NCBI GenBank assembly: GCA_024403775.1
Contig: JAKSRE010000021.1
Span: 1 to 44,936, forward strand
DNA: 44,936 nucleotides
Direction: 5' to 3'
Origin: Clostridia bacterium
GTDB taxonomy: Bacteria; Bacillota; Clostridia; Saccharofermentanales; Saccharofermentanaceae
Made by a program: the position numbers and the translations under genes. Shown in pieces: positions 1 to 8,297 of this stretch (positions within the stretch are counted from its first letter, which is position 1; each line of letters opens with the position of its first letter). The notes below the pieces were generated by a model. The model ran no database searches and was not told where the DNA came from. It saw only the letters and a program-made list of their open reading frames with translations.

Positions 1-130
1 CTGCAAGTGCACATACGATTACAAGAATGATCAAAATAGAAATGAAGTTTGTATCGCCTCTCTCTGATGTAAGGAATGACTCTACCTTATTTCTTAACTC
101 AATTGACTTTAATGAAACTTTGTTTAACAT
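1..130 (-). CDS. Flp-like small pilin subunit, copy 1 (partial, cut by window start)
   Basis: The first 43 residues are visible, starting at the ATG at 130-128 behind a GGAG ribosome site; the 3' end lies outside the window. The product has a basic N-terminus, then SERGDTNF and a strongly hydrophobic stretch beginning ISILIILVIV, the layout of a type IVb (Flp/Tad) prepilin leader plus transmembrane helix. It is nearly the same as the intact neighbour at 187-396: only residues 4 and 5 differ in the shared part (K-V against R-I). It lies downstream of tadZABC on the same strand, so it is probably a structural pilin or minor pilin of that apparatus. The consensus Glu at position +5 after the cleavage Gly is not seen, so prepilin processing is inferred, not shown. 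Confidence 0.6.
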   Translation of the reverse strand, partial: MLNKVSLKSIELRNKVESFLTSERGDTNFISILIILVIVCALA

Positions 131-186
131 AATTTTTTCTCCTTTTTTCATAACAATGTTAATAACATAAAACCCTATTATACAAA

Positions 187-396
187 TTAGTTGAGCTTTC
201 CAAGCAACTTATTAAAAGCTGATGTAGCCTTACTAATGATCTGATTCTTAAAACCGATGAATGTAGCTGCAAGTGCACATACGATTACAAGAATGATCAA
301 AATAGAAATGAAGTTTGTATCACCTCTCTCAGAAGTAAGGAATGACTCTACCTTATTTCTAAGTTCGATAGACTTCAATGAAATTCTATTCAACAT
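187..396 (-). CDS. Flp-like small pilin subunit, copy 2
   Basis: This 69-residue protein is of the size and layout of Flp/type IVb pilins: a charged N-terminal 24 residues, a Gly-Asp at 25-26 as the likely prepilin cleavage point, a hydrophobic helix of about 20 residues, and a short amphipathic tail ending in KLLGKLN. Flp pilins are assembled by the TadA ATPase and TadB/TadC platform into an adhesive fibre outside the cell. The gene starts 53 bases after the tadC stop and has a good ribosome site (AAAGGAG, 8 bases before ATG). The usual Glu at +5 of the mature pilin is absent, so this could be a divergent pilin or a pilin-like membrane peptide. Copy 1 follows directly downstream. Confidence 0.65.
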   Translation of the reverse strand: MLNRISLKSIELRNKVESFLTSERGDTNFISILIILVIVCALAATFIGFKNQIISKATSAFNKLLGKLN

Positions 397-448
397 ATCT
401 TTTTCTCCTTTCCTAGATTTTTATTTATCTCTAATATAAATAAATTTA

Positions 449-1315
449 CTACAAAGACAAACTCTGGAAAACTGCAACAATAATAATCAAGATAATTCCA
501 GCGAATGTTATACCCAATGGTATGATTAACTTTCCAGCAGCTAACTCACCTTCCTGAAGTGATAACTGTCTCTTATGCTCCCACAACTCATTATTCTGCT
601 GTAAGAAGAATTCTGCAATCTCGCTGTTACCTTTCTCAATAGCCTGAAGCATTGAACTAGTAAACTTTTTAATCTCCTGTGAATCAGATTTAAAACCAAA
701 ATTATAAATCGCTTCTTTATCAGATGCACCATTATCCATTTCTTCACAGGACGCTCTCATCAATCTGTATAAATCACCTTCGCCATTAGCAGCAATCAAC
801 TTCCATGCATCTCTAAGAACCATACCAGAGTTAATAAGAAGCGCAAGTTTAGCAACCATGTTCGGAAATTCACTTTCAGCTAATTTCTTTCTATTTGCTA
901 CTAATTCATCATATTTTGCCACAAACCAGTAGTACACAGCTGCAATAAAAATGATTACAATAAAGAAAAAGAAAATAGCACCGACTCCTGAAATAAAGGA
1001 ACAAGCTATAGTTCCAACTACTAACAGTAAATATGAGAATGATAAGAACTGTGACCATCTGAGATGCGCATAGTAATCTGCGTATGCATTATCCTCAAGC
1101 ATAGACAGTGTCTTAACAAACTGGTCTTTAAAATCACCTTCTAACTTTATAACATTAGAAAGAACGTAACCAACGATATAGAAATCCTTAAGAGGATACT
1201 CAAACCCTCTTAAATTCTGTACCAAAAATGTATACTTTCTTCCTATTAGTAATAATAATACCAATAAAACTGATAATATGGAAGAAAAAATTAGAAAAAA
1301 TAATCTTAATAACAT
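449..1315 (-). CDS. tadC: Tad pilus assembly platform protein TadC-like (T2SSF family)
   Basis: This 288-residue integral membrane protein carries a GspF/T2SSF-type domain. An N-terminal hydrophobic helix (about 1-25) is followed by a pair of helices (about 95-135), a central cytoplasmic helical domain that includes LALLINSGM and the KGNSEIAEFF region, and a C-terminal helix (about 262-285). TadC pairs with TadB to form the inner-membrane platform on which the TadA ATPase drives Flp pilus assembly. It starts 4 bases after the tadB stop, with an AAAGG ribosome site, in the order tadZ-tadA-tadB-tadC-pilin. Assignment as TadC rather than a second TadB rests on position and length, not on a family-specific motif. 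Confidence 0.8.
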   Translation of the reverse strand: MLLRLFFLIFSSILSVLLVLLLLIGRKYTFLVQNLRGFEYPLKDFYIVGYVLSNVIKLEGDFKDQFVKTLSMLEDNAYADYYAHLRWSQFLSFSYLLLVVGTIACSFISGVGAIFFFFIVIIFIAAVYYWFVAKYDELVANRKKLAESEFPNMVAKLALLINSGMVLRDAWKLIAANGEGDLYRLMRASCEEMDNGASDKEAIYNFGFKSDSQEIKKFTSSMLQAIEKGNSEIAEFFLQQNNELWEHKRQLSLQEGELAAGKLIIPLGITFAGIILIIIVAVFQSLSL

Positions 1316-1319
1316 AAAT

Positions 1320-2174
1320 TTACACCTTTATCTGACAGATTTTATTTCCGTATACGTATGACCCAATGAAAATTCCGATAGCAATGACATTAACAATTAC
1401 GCCCAAAGGTGATGCAAAACTATCAGCAAAAGACTTATTCGTTACTTTAAGAATTCCTACAATTAAGATAGGCATAAGACTCATTACTGTATGCTGAAGC
1501 TTATTTGATGTCAGTTTTGTATTAATCTCATCAATAATCTCCATCTTACCACTAATAACACTTGTAGTTCTTCCGATAACAGCATTCATATCACCACCCT
1601 TGTGATAACAAATGGTAAATACATCAACGAAGCTATTTACATCATCATTTCCAGATCTTACAGCAAAATCCCTTAACATGTCCTCTACTGCAATATTCTG
1701 ATTAACACCATCAATAATCTCTTTTAATTCAATAACAATATAATCTGTTGGAGAATACTGCAAAGTTAAATCTACGTATGCAGATTCAAATGCAGCATGT
1801 ACATTACTACCTGAAGAAAATGATGCGGCTAATGACTGAAGCATATCTCTAAACTGAAGTTTAAGTAAAGTATCTCTCTTTTCCTTACGATTTGCTTTAT
1901 AGATTGGAATCGCATACTTAACAACAATCAAACCCACTACAATAAAAAATATTAAATCAGATATAGTTGTAGCTGTTGTTTTATAGCCATCACTAGTCTT
2001 AAATAATCCGCCAAAGAATATATTTGATACAAAACCACCCGCAAGAAAGGCCAATACAGGTACCAAAATCTTTTCCATTGGACTCATATAATATACAGAA
2101 TAGTTAAGCATAGGATTATGTAACTTTGATTCAATATATTTGGGTTCAACTTTTTTGTTACTTTTCTTAGACAT
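1320..2174 (-). CDS. tadB: Tad pilus assembly platform protein TadB-like (T2SSF family)
   Basis: This 284-residue membrane protein has a basic N-terminus, two helices at about 36-55 and 69-90, a long cytoplasmic segment with the T2SSF-like AASFSSGSNV and YHKGGDMNAVI stretches, and two C-terminal helices (about 232-278). Those Gly-turn stretches are typical of the GspF-fold repeat used by TadB/TadC. The gene sits between tadA (15 bases upstream) and tadC (4 bases downstream), with an AGGAG ribosome site before its ATG. It should form a complex with TadC and the TadA hexamer in the cytoplasmic membrane. Confidence 0.82.
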   Translation of the reverse strand: MSKKSNKKVEPKYIESKLHNPMLNYSVYYMSPMEKILVPVLAFLAGGFVSNIFFGGLFKTSDGYKTTATTISDLIFFIVVGLIVVKYAIPIYKANRKEKRDTLLKLQFRDMLQSLAASFSSGSNVHAAFESAYVDLTLQYSPTDYIVIELKEIIDGVNQNIAVEDMLRDFAVRSGNDDVNSFVDVFTICYHKGGDMNAVIGRTTSVISGKMEIIDEINTKLTSNKLQHTVMSLMPILIVGILKVTNKSFADSFASPLGVIVNVIAIGIFIGSYVYGNKICQIKV

Positions 2175-2188
2175 CCGAATTCTCCTAA

Positions 2189-3427
2189 TTATATTTCAAT
2201 TTTAATTCCAGAAAGCTGAAGTTTAAAAGTATTAATCATCTTATTCTCAGTTCTATTTAAGTGACCTGATACTTTCTCCAAAGTTGTGTACTCATCCTCT
2301 TCAAATTTATAAAGTGGATTAAGTATTATCTCACCATGCTCATATCCAACAACTTCAGTAATTTCCATTGTTTTACGTGATTTATCTCTTAATCGTGACA
2401 AATGAACAATTATATCAACAGCAGAAGCAATCTGTTGTCTAATAGCTTCAAGAGGAAGACCAGCAGCACCCTGAAGTACCATTGTCTCAAGACGACTAAG
2501 CATATCTTCTGTAGAATTGGCGTGACCAGTAGATAGTGATCCATCATGTCCTGTATTCATGGCCTGAAGCATATCTAATGCCTCACCACCACGGACCTCA
2601 CCTACTACAATACGCTCAGGTCTCATACGAAGAGAAGATTTAATTAAGTCACGCATAGTAATCTGACCGACACCAGAAGCATTAGCATTACGAGTCTCAA
2701 GGCTTACAAGGTTCTCAACACCTACAATCTGTAACTCAGCTGAGTCCTCAATAGTAATAACTCGCTCATCCTTTGGAATATAGTTTGAAAGTGCATTCAA
2801 GAACGTAGTCTTACCAGAACCTGTACCACCACAGATAAAAATGTTGTATTTAGCTTTAACTAACAATTCCAACTTATCAGCAATTTCCTGAGTAATTGAA
2901 CCATACTTAATCAATTTAGCAATTGTCATTGGTTCCTTGGAGAATTTACGAATAGTAAGTGTAGGTCCACAAAGGGCGATTGGAGGAAGTACTACATTTA
3001 CACGAGAACCATCAGGTAAACGAGTATCACAAATAGGATTAGCCTGGTTAACTTCTCGACCAGCAAGAGCTACAATACGCTGAATAACATCTTCAAGTTT
3101 CTGCGTACTTTCAAACTCTTTATCAAGTTTGAACAACCTACCCTTCTGCTCAATAAAAATATTCTTTGGACCGTTAATCATTACCTCGGTAATTGTATCA
3201 TCTTTAATAATTGCATCAAGAAGACCAAAACCTCTAATTGAACTATAAATCTGTTCAATGATAGAGACCTTCTGGTTGATGGTACAATAAATATTCTGTA
3301 ATTTTTGTTCAACGATATCAGTTATTTTTGCTTCCAATTCTTCATCTGACAATTGACTTAACTGAAAATGATCATTTGCATATTTTCTTAATTCTGCTAC
3401 GATTTCCTGTTCCTGTTCAAATGTCAT
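2189..3427 (-). CDS. tadA: Tad pilus assembly ATPase TadA/CpaF
   Basis: This secretion ATPase of the VirB11/PulE-like CpaF family (412 residues) powers pilin polymerisation from the cytoplasmic face of the membrane. An N-terminal helical domain (1-60) and the CpaF N-domain (about 60-190, with ITEVMINGP and the ICDTRLPDGSRVN stretch) precede the RecA-like core. Walker A is GGTGSGKT at 200-207, the Asp box is ITIEDSAELQ near 224, Walker B is RIVVGEVRG at 272-280, and the His box GHDGSLSTGHA is at 293-303. All catalytic motifs look intact. It overlaps nothing: the tadZ stop lies 2 bases before its ATG and tadB starts 14 bases after its stop, so the genes are almost certainly co-transcribed. Confidence 0.95.
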   Translation of the reverse strand: MTFEQEQEIVAELRKYANDHFQLSQLSDEELEAKITDIVEQKLQNIYCTINQKVSIIEQIYSSIRGFGLLDAIIKDDTITEVMINGPKNIFIEQKGRLFKLDKEFESTQKLEDVIQRIVALAGREVNQANPICDTRLPDGSRVNVVLPPIALCGPTLTIRKFSKEPMTIAKLIKYGSITQEIADKLELLVKAKYNIFICGGTGSGKTTFLNALSNYIPKDERVITIEDSAELQIVGVENLVSLETRNANASGVGQITMRDLIKSSLRMRPERIVVGEVRGGEALDMLQAMNTGHDGSLSTGHANSTEDMLSRLETMVLQGAAGLPLEAIRQQIASAVDIIVHLSRLRDKSRKTMEITEVVGYEHGEIILNPLYKFEEDEYTTLEKVSGHLNRTENKMINTFKLQLSGIKIEI

Positions 3428-3429
3428 AA

Positions 3430-4500
3430 TTAACCACCTATATTGGCAAGAGCATCAAATACAACTTTAGAAATAACCGAATTAACAACCATAGAATTAT
3501 CAGCATGTTCAAAACGCTGAACACCACCTAACTCCTTCCAATCATTAACCTCTAATCTCTGTCCAATCTTGCTGCTGAACTTATTATAAAGAATATATGT
3601 CTTGTCTCTTAAAGTGATACCATAAGAACCTTCAAGAATCTCAAGAGCCTGATGACATGAAGATAATTTCATAACTGAATTTTCTGTGCCATCACATGTA
3701 TAAATGATTGCATCTGCATTTGCAATGAATGACAAGTCATCTTTTGATAAAGAATAATCATAATCAATAACGATAGTATCGTATACACCTAATTCCTGCA
3801 AAGCAAGAATCAATCTGTCTCTCTCTTCATTTGTAATCTCAAGAATATCAAGAGGATTAGAAATTTGAGAAAAATAAAAAACTCCACTTTCAGACTGCAA
3901 AACACAACTCTGAAGCTTCATAGCAAGATTAACTTTCTTACTCTTAAGTGCAAAAATGATATCACTAAAATTAGTATTTCCTCTACCAAAGAAAGCATCA
4001 ACTGTTGGGAACTTCTGAAGATCCAAATACAATACTTTCTTTCCAAGAGCCGTAAGTCTAGTTGCACAGCTTATAGCCATTGTACTTGAACCTGATCCAG
4101 AACAAGGTGAACTAAAACAAATTGTAGTCGTCTTTGAATCACTAAATCTCTTATTAACAATACTAGTGCTACAAGTTGAATAAATATCAAGAATCAATTT
4201 GTAAATATCATCTGCTTTCTGGAAACGACAAATTGTTCTCTGACCTTCATATGATTCTATATCTCTTGAATCAACCAAATATGCAAAACCTATACGCTTT
4301 GGCAAATTCTCAACATCGACCTGGAATGATGTTCTTGCCAAAAAAACATCAATCTCAGTAGAGTGAATACAACTCATTGCAGAATCAAATTCTGTAAAAG
4401 CATAAAGCTCAAGCTTATCGGAAAACTTTGTACTAAAAACATCACATAATTTCTGTAGACAAATAACATCATTGTCTAATAAAGCTAAACGAATCTTCAT
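3430..4500 (-). CDS. tadZ: TadZ/CpaE-like pilus localisation protein with degenerate Walker A
   Basis: This 356-residue protein has a receiver-like N-terminal domain (about 1-105, beginning MKIRLALLDND) and a MinD/ParA-type P-loop domain (about 124-350). CpaE/TadZ proteins place the Tad apparatus in the cell and are first in many tad operons, as here. The deviant Walker A, normally KGGxGK[ST], reads PCSGSGSST at 132-140, so both the signature Lys and the P-loop Lys are missing. The following LYLDLQ segment and the IVIDYDYSL segment match switch strands of the family. Atypical nucleotide sites are known in TadZ (for example the Eubacterium rectale protein), so this is probably functional rather than decayed. 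The gene leads the operon behind a candidate promoter at 4532-4560. Confidence 0.8.
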   Translation of the reverse strand: MKIRLALLDNDVICLQKLCDVFSTKFSDKLELYAFTEFDSAMSCIHSTEIDVFLARTSFQVDVENLPKRIGFAYLVDSRDIESYEGQRTICRFQKADDIYKLILDIYSTCSTSIVNKRFSDSKTTTICFSSPCSGSGSSTMAISCATRLTALGKKVLYLDLQKFPTVDAFFGRGNTNFSDIIFALKSKKVNLAMKLQSCVLQSESGVFYFSQISNPLDILEITNEERDRLILALQELGVYDTIVIDYDYSLSKDDLSFIANADAIIYTCDGTENSVMKLSSCHQALEILEGSYGITLRDKTYILYNKFSSKIGQRLEVNDWKELGGVQRFEHADNSMVVNSVISKVVFDALANIGG

Positions 4501-4531
4501 AAACCCCTCTTACTTTGTTTTATTTCTTAAA

Positions 4532-4560
4532 ATTTTATCCCAATGTTAAATAAAACGCAA
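4532..4560 (-). promoter_or_regulatory. Candidate promoter of the tad operon
   Basis: On the minus strand a TTGCGT -35 (4555-4560) and a TAAAAT -10 (4532-4537) are separated by exactly 17 bases. They would give a leader of about 25 bases before the tadZ start, which has a GAGGGG ribosome site. Base composition here is very A+T-rich, so chance matches are possible. Confidence 0.45.
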
Positions 4561-4711
4561 TAAACAAACCCTAGTTTAACAATTTTTTTTGCTTACATTT
4601 TGCCTATACTACACATTTAAAAGTGTTTAAAATAGGAAATAAAACTCTATATTTTTTTACACTTTAATATATAATCATTCTGTGAATATTTTTTTGAAAG
4701 TGAGATATTAT

Positions 4712-5827
4712 ATGATTTTAGTAGACAACTTTGAAAATCAACTTCAAGAATACTGGCAAGGCAAAATTAATAATATTCCTACCGCCAGCACGATGGTTAA
4801 CCACATAATGGAACTCCGTAAGAACAGACTTAATAAGTTTAATTATCAGTTAAGATACAGAATTGAGAAAAATACCAGTTTTAATCCACATCATTCTCAG
4901 TTCGGTGATGCGAAATACGATGTAACAGTTGTTCAAGATCACATTTTCTTAACCAGAGCAATATTTAAGGGCGATAAACTCATTCAGAATAAAAAAGAGA
5001 ACAAAATTCTTTTTACTCATGTTGAAAGTCTTATCCAAAAAAGCCCTGATGAGAGTGAGATAATTAACTGTCCTAACTGCGGTGCTCCACAATCAATTGC
5101 AGCTATTAGAACTGGTTGTCAGTTTTGTGGTACACATTTTGAGATGACTGATATTTATCCATCTGTTTCTCTCGTATTCTTTTTGGACGATTATGCTCTT
5201 TCAAAAAATAATATGGAAACTACTTCTGGGAAAGTACAAACAATTGCTAAAAGTTATTTAAATTTATTTAAACTTTTTTCTCAAATCCCGGATGTCGTTG
5301 AAAAAGTTAAAGATGGTGCATTAAGTTCTAATAAAGTATTTGAAGAATTTATGTGTCAATATAGACCAGACTTTTCATTTCAACAATTTGGAGATGCTGC
5401 ACTTTCTATGTTTTTAGTTTATCTCTTTTCTGATGAACCGAATAATCTTCCTTTTATTAATATAGAAAACTGTCCAGTACTTGAACCTACACTTGTTGAT
5501 TATGATTATAAAAATGGCGGAATATCTGTTGTAAAAGATTCATGTAAAATTAATGGAGATTTTGCAACTGTAGATGTACTCTTCTATATTAATGAATATT
5601 ACGACGATAGAGGATCACTTCGCCTTGCCAACAATAAATATTGCGTTTCTTTGAAGAGAAATATAAATACACCAGTAGATTTTGGTTTCTCATTTACCAA
5701 GATTAACTGTCCATCCTGTGGTGCAGTGTTTGATGCCCTAAAGAACTGTAACTGTCCTTACTGCTCAACAAGATATCAAATGAAAGGCGAAGACTGGACT
5801 ATCACTGATATTAAAAAGCTGCGCTAA
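4712..5827 (+). CDS. Protein of unknown function with two C4 zinc ribbons
   Basis: I do not recognise this 371-residue family. It holds two similar C4 zinc ribbons: CPNC...CQFC at about 120-139, and CPSC...CPYC at about 333-351, the second near the C-terminus. Each follows an alpha/beta region and is followed by a short Tyr/Met/Trp-containing strand, so the protein may be an internal duplication. There is no signal peptide or membrane helix. I take the ATG at 4712, not the GTG at 4682: the GTG is only 7 bases from a TATAAT (4670-4675) and has no ribosome site. It is divergent from the tad operon and ends at a shared terminator. Zinc-ribbon proteins of the Tim44-like type are a loose resemblance only; a Tad-related role is speculation from position. 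Confidence 0.75.
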   Translation: MILVDNFENQLQEYWQGKINNIPTASTMVNHIMELRKNRLNKFNYQLRYRIEKNTSFNPHHSQFGDAKYDVTVVQDHIFLTRAIFKGDKLIQNKKENKILFTHVESLIQKSPDESEIINCPNCGAPQSIAAIRTGCQFCGTHFEMTDIYPSVSLVFFLDDYALSKNNMETTSGKVQTIAKSYLNLFKLFSQIPDVVEKVKDGALSSNKVFEEFMCQYRPDFSFQQFGDAALSMFLVYLFSDEPNNLPFINIENCPVLEPTLVDYDYKNGGISVVKDSCKINGDFATVDVLFYINEYYDDRGSLRLANNKYCVSLKRNINTPVDFGFSFTKINCPSCGAVFDALKNCNCPYCSTRYQMKGEDWTITDIKKLR

Positions 5828-5846
5828 GAGTTTTTTTACTTACAAC

Positions 5847-5883
5847 AATCCCCTGCTTACCACTTGGTAAACAGGGGATTTTT
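5847..5883. terminator. Bidirectional intrinsic terminator
   Basis: The inverted repeat AATCCCCTG-c-TTACC / GGTAA-a-CAGGGGATT, with a 4-base loop, is followed by a T run on the plus strand. Upstream A/T-rich sequence gives weaker T-rich tailing on the minus strand. It lies between the convergent ends of the zinc-ribbon gene and purM and can serve both. Confidence 0.85.
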
Positions 5884-5908
5884 AAATTACAGATAAAAAC
5901 AAATACTA

Positions 5909-7084
5909 TTAGTTATAAAGGAACTCTTCACCATTGTACTTAATTACAACTTCGTTATCAGAGCCCTCTGGCAAAGCCTCAACATGACCAACAATTCTTG
6001 CGTCAACATCAAAAGACTTAGAGATCTCAATGATTCCCTCTGCAACTGATTCATCACAATAGAACTCAATTCTGTGACCACAGTTAAATACCTGGAACAT
6101 CTCCTTCATTGGAATCTCACCAGACTCATAAATTGTCTTAAAGATTGGAGGCAACTCAAAGAGGTTATCCTTAACGATGCGAATATTCTTACCAAAGTCA
6201 CGACACTTAGCCTGACCACCACCAGTACAGTGAATAATACCTGAGATAGAGTCCTTATATTTCTTAAGTACAGGAATGATAATTGGAAGGAATGTTCTTG
6301 TTGGAGCAAGAATTGCCTCACCTACCGTTACATCTGTACCTGGAAGATTATCTGTAAGACGGAACTTTCCACAGTAAGCCTTATCTTCTGTGAGCGTATC
6401 TGAGAAAGACTCCTTGTAATTCTCATAATAATACTTTGACAAAAGCATGTGACGAGCAGCTGTAAGACCATTTGAAGAAATACCAGAGTTATAAGAATTC
6501 TCATAAGATGCCTTACCTGAAGATGCAAGACCTACGATAACATGACCTGGCTTAATGTTTGCTGCATTAACTACATCTGATCTTTTAACACGAGCAACGA
6601 TAGTTGAATCTACAATAAGAGTATTTACGAGATCACCAACATCAGCTGTCTCTCCACCACACATCTTAATATTGATGCCATTATCAGCGAGCTTAGCTAT
6701 AACTTCATCGTAGCCTTCAATAACCTTTGCAATTGCCTTACCATCAACACGATGAGCATTACGACCGATTGTGTTACTTAATACTAAATTCTCATAGCAT
6801 CCAACACAAGCAAGATCATCAGTATTCATTACAAGAGAATCCTGTGCCAAGCCCTTAAACCAATCATAATTACCTGTCTCTTTATACATAAGATAAGCAA
6901 CTGAAGACTTTGTACCAGCACCGTCAGCATGAATTGCTACACAGTAATCGTCATCACCAGCAATATCCTCAATCATTTTACAAAAAGCACCAGGAACTAC
7001 GCCCTTAGACTGGTTCTTAACTGCCTTCTTAACATCGTCCTTTGTAGGTGATACACCTCTGCTCAAATAAGATTCTGCAGACAT
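5909..7084 (-). CDS. purM: Phosphoribosylformylglycinamidine cyclo-ligase (AIR synthetase), long type
   Basis: The enzyme converts FGAM plus ATP to AIR, the fifth step of de novo purine synthesis, in the cytosol. The start is the ATG at 7084, preceded by a perfect AGGAGG 7 bases away; the frame stays open 16 codons upstream but has no ribosome site there. The 391-residue product begins SAESYLSRGVSPTKDDV and contains the AIRS-family HADGAGTKSS, GGETADVGDL and HCTGGGQAKC segments. It is longer than the roughly 345-residue PurM of most Firmicutes. From memory it follows the Bacteroidetes-type PurM closely, including the KAVKN and FNCGHRIEFY segments. It stands alone, away from other pur genes, 45 bases after rnpB on the same strand. 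Confidence 0.9.
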   Translation of the reverse strand: MSAESYLSRGVSPTKDDVKKAVKNQSKGVVPGAFCKMIEDIAGDDDYCVAIHADGAGTKSSVAYLMYKETGNYDWFKGLAQDSLVMNTDDLACVGCYENLVLSNTIGRNAHRVDGKAIAKVIEGYDEVIAKLADNGINIKMCGGETADVGDLVNTLIVDSTIVARVKRSDVVNAANIKPGHVIVGLASSGKASYENSYNSGISSNGLTAARHMLLSKYYYENYKESFSDTLTEDKAYCGKFRLTDNLPGTDVTVGEAILAPTRTFLPIIIPVLKKYKDSISGIIHCTGGGQAKCRDFGKNIRIVKDNLFELPPIFKTIYESGEIPMKEMFQVFNCGHRIEFYCDESVAEGIIEISKSFDVDARIVGHVEALPEGSDNEVVIKYNGEEFLYN

Positions 7085-7128
7085 AAAAATCCTCCTATAT
7101 ATTAAATCCAAAATATAAACTAAATAAT

Positions 7129-7477
7129 CCAAGCAGGCCGATAAGCCGGGTTCTGTTTATGACAATCATCTATCTAGTATTGATATTGCTATCAATCTCA
7201 AGCCATCTCCTCGAGGCCCGCGGACAACGGTTACTCCTCTCCGCGATGTTGCTCCAGGTGGGGTTTACAAGGCCACTATGTCTCCATAATGCCGGTGAGC
7301 TCTTACCTCGCCTTTTCATCCTTACCGTAAAACGGCGGTTTTCTTTTCTGTTGCACTTTCCTTAAAGTTACCTTCACCAGCCGTTAGCTGGCACCTTTGT
7401 CCTATGGAGCCCGGACTTTCCTCATGTACCACCGTTAGGCATATGGTACCCGCGATTGTCTGAGCCTGCTCAGAAGC
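7129..7477 (-). ncRNA. rnpB: RNase P RNA (bacterial, A-like)
   Basis: Read on the minus strand, this holds the conserved RNase P blocks in order: GAGGAAAGTCCGGGCTCC (CR I), GGTAAGAGCTCACCGG (P11/P12 region), an AACCCCACCTGGAGCAA segment, and ACAGAACCCGGCTTA near the 3' end (CR V). The P1 helix closes the molecule: GAGCAGGCT at 7471-7463 pairs with GGCCTGCTT at 7139-7131 with G-U pairs at both ends. The RNA is the catalytic subunit that matures tRNA 5' ends. A TATAAT at 7489-7484 (minus strand) puts the start near 7477. The 3' end is set from P1 and may differ by a few bases. Two short open frames across it are shadows of the RNA. Confidence 0.97.
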
Positions 7478-7483
7478 AATACC

Positions 7484-7489
7484 ATTATA
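7484..7489 (-). promoter_or_regulatory. Probable -10 box of rnpB
   Basis: A perfect TATAAT on the minus strand lies 7 bases before the predicted RNase P RNA 5' end, which is independently set by the P1 helix. No good -35 is visible 16-18 bases upstream (sequence there is TATAAA-like). Confidence 0.55.
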
Positions 7490-7517
7490 AACTAAAACGG
7501 ACAAAATTTATAATAAA

Positions 7518-8291
7518 TCAGACAAAAGATTCATTGCCAAAATCAACAAATATATCCATATCTTCATATTTGTCGTTGATTAATTTCTTTAAAGCTGGTA
7601 AATAAACTCTCTCTGTCGCATTATGTCCTGCAATAATTGTTGCAATACCATAAGATTCAAGAAGAAGACATATATGATGCTTTATCTCACCAGATATAAC
7701 CAGATTAACGTTATTTTCCAATAATGAAGGAATTACATCTTCATCAAATGATCCACCCTGAACAAAAGCTCTGGACACCTTTGAATTAATATCATTAATT
7801 GATATACAGCCTGAAGAATTTAAGTTTTCTTTTACCTGTGACATTATTGCAGATAAGCTACTCTCATCAAAATCACATATTACTCCACAAAATACCTTTT
7901 CCTTTGGTAAAGATAATAATGATGTCTTCTCACCAAAAATCTTATTAGCAAGAACATTATTAGAATATTCATCGCAATAATCAAGATTAGTATGAAATGC
8001 AGCATATGATACATCATTTTTAATAAGTTCGGTAATAATAAACCCAGTAGGATTATCAACAAGTACGCTATTTATCCCACCAAAAATCAGTGGATGATGT
8101 GAGATAACAAGATCATAATTTCCACCTATCACTTTCGCCAAAGAAGAATTATTCAAATCCAGAGTAATAAAAATACGCTTTACTTCCTTATTTTTGTCGC
8201 CAACGAGAAGGCCAACATTATCAAAACTTAAGGCAGTATTTAAAGGAAAATTCTCATCAAGAAAAGAAACAATGTCACTAACCTTTGTCAT
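7518..8291 (-). CDS. Nif3-like dinuclear metal-centre protein (YqfO family)
   Basis: This 257-residue NIF3/DUF34 family protein is a conserved cytosolic, probably hexameric protein with a two-metal site. Its biochemical role is still debated; GTP cyclohydrolase I-like folding and metal-chaperone or hydrolase roles have been suggested. Visible family marks are DNVGLLVGDKN near 24, the metal-site HHPLIFG near 65, AAFHTNLD near 97, and the C-terminal IIAGHNATERVYLP segment, matching the usual GH-x-x-[ST]E motif. It lacks the long middle PII-like insert of some homologues, so it is the short form. It starts 6 bases after trmK on the same strand, the common Firmicute pairing. Confidence 0.9.
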   Translation of the reverse strand: MTKVSDIVSFLDENFPLNTALSFDNVGLLVGDKNKEVKRIFITLDLNNSSLAKVIGGNYDLVISHHPLIFGGINSVLVDNPTGFIITELIKNDVSYAAFHTNLDYCDEYSNNVLANKIFGEKTSLLSLPKEKVFCGVICDFDESSLSAIMSQVKENLNSSGCISINDINSKVSRAFVQGGSFDEDVIPSLLENNVNLVISGEIKHHICLLLESYGIATIIAGHNATERVYLPALKKLINDKYEDMDIFVDFGNESFV

Positions 8292-8297
8292 AATACT

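Larger units (their letters stand above)
1..396. repeat. Tandem duplication of the pilin gene
   Basis: Bases 1-130 align without gaps to 267-396, with 13 differences by my count (90% identity), nearly all synonymous. The spacer with its GGAG ribosome site is also alike. This is a direct gene duplication held under protein-level constraint. Confidence 0.85.

Noticed and set aside
7159..7504. Two short open frames on either strand in this gap
   Set aside because: They fall wholly within the RNase P RNA, whose conserved blocks and P1 helix explain the sequence.
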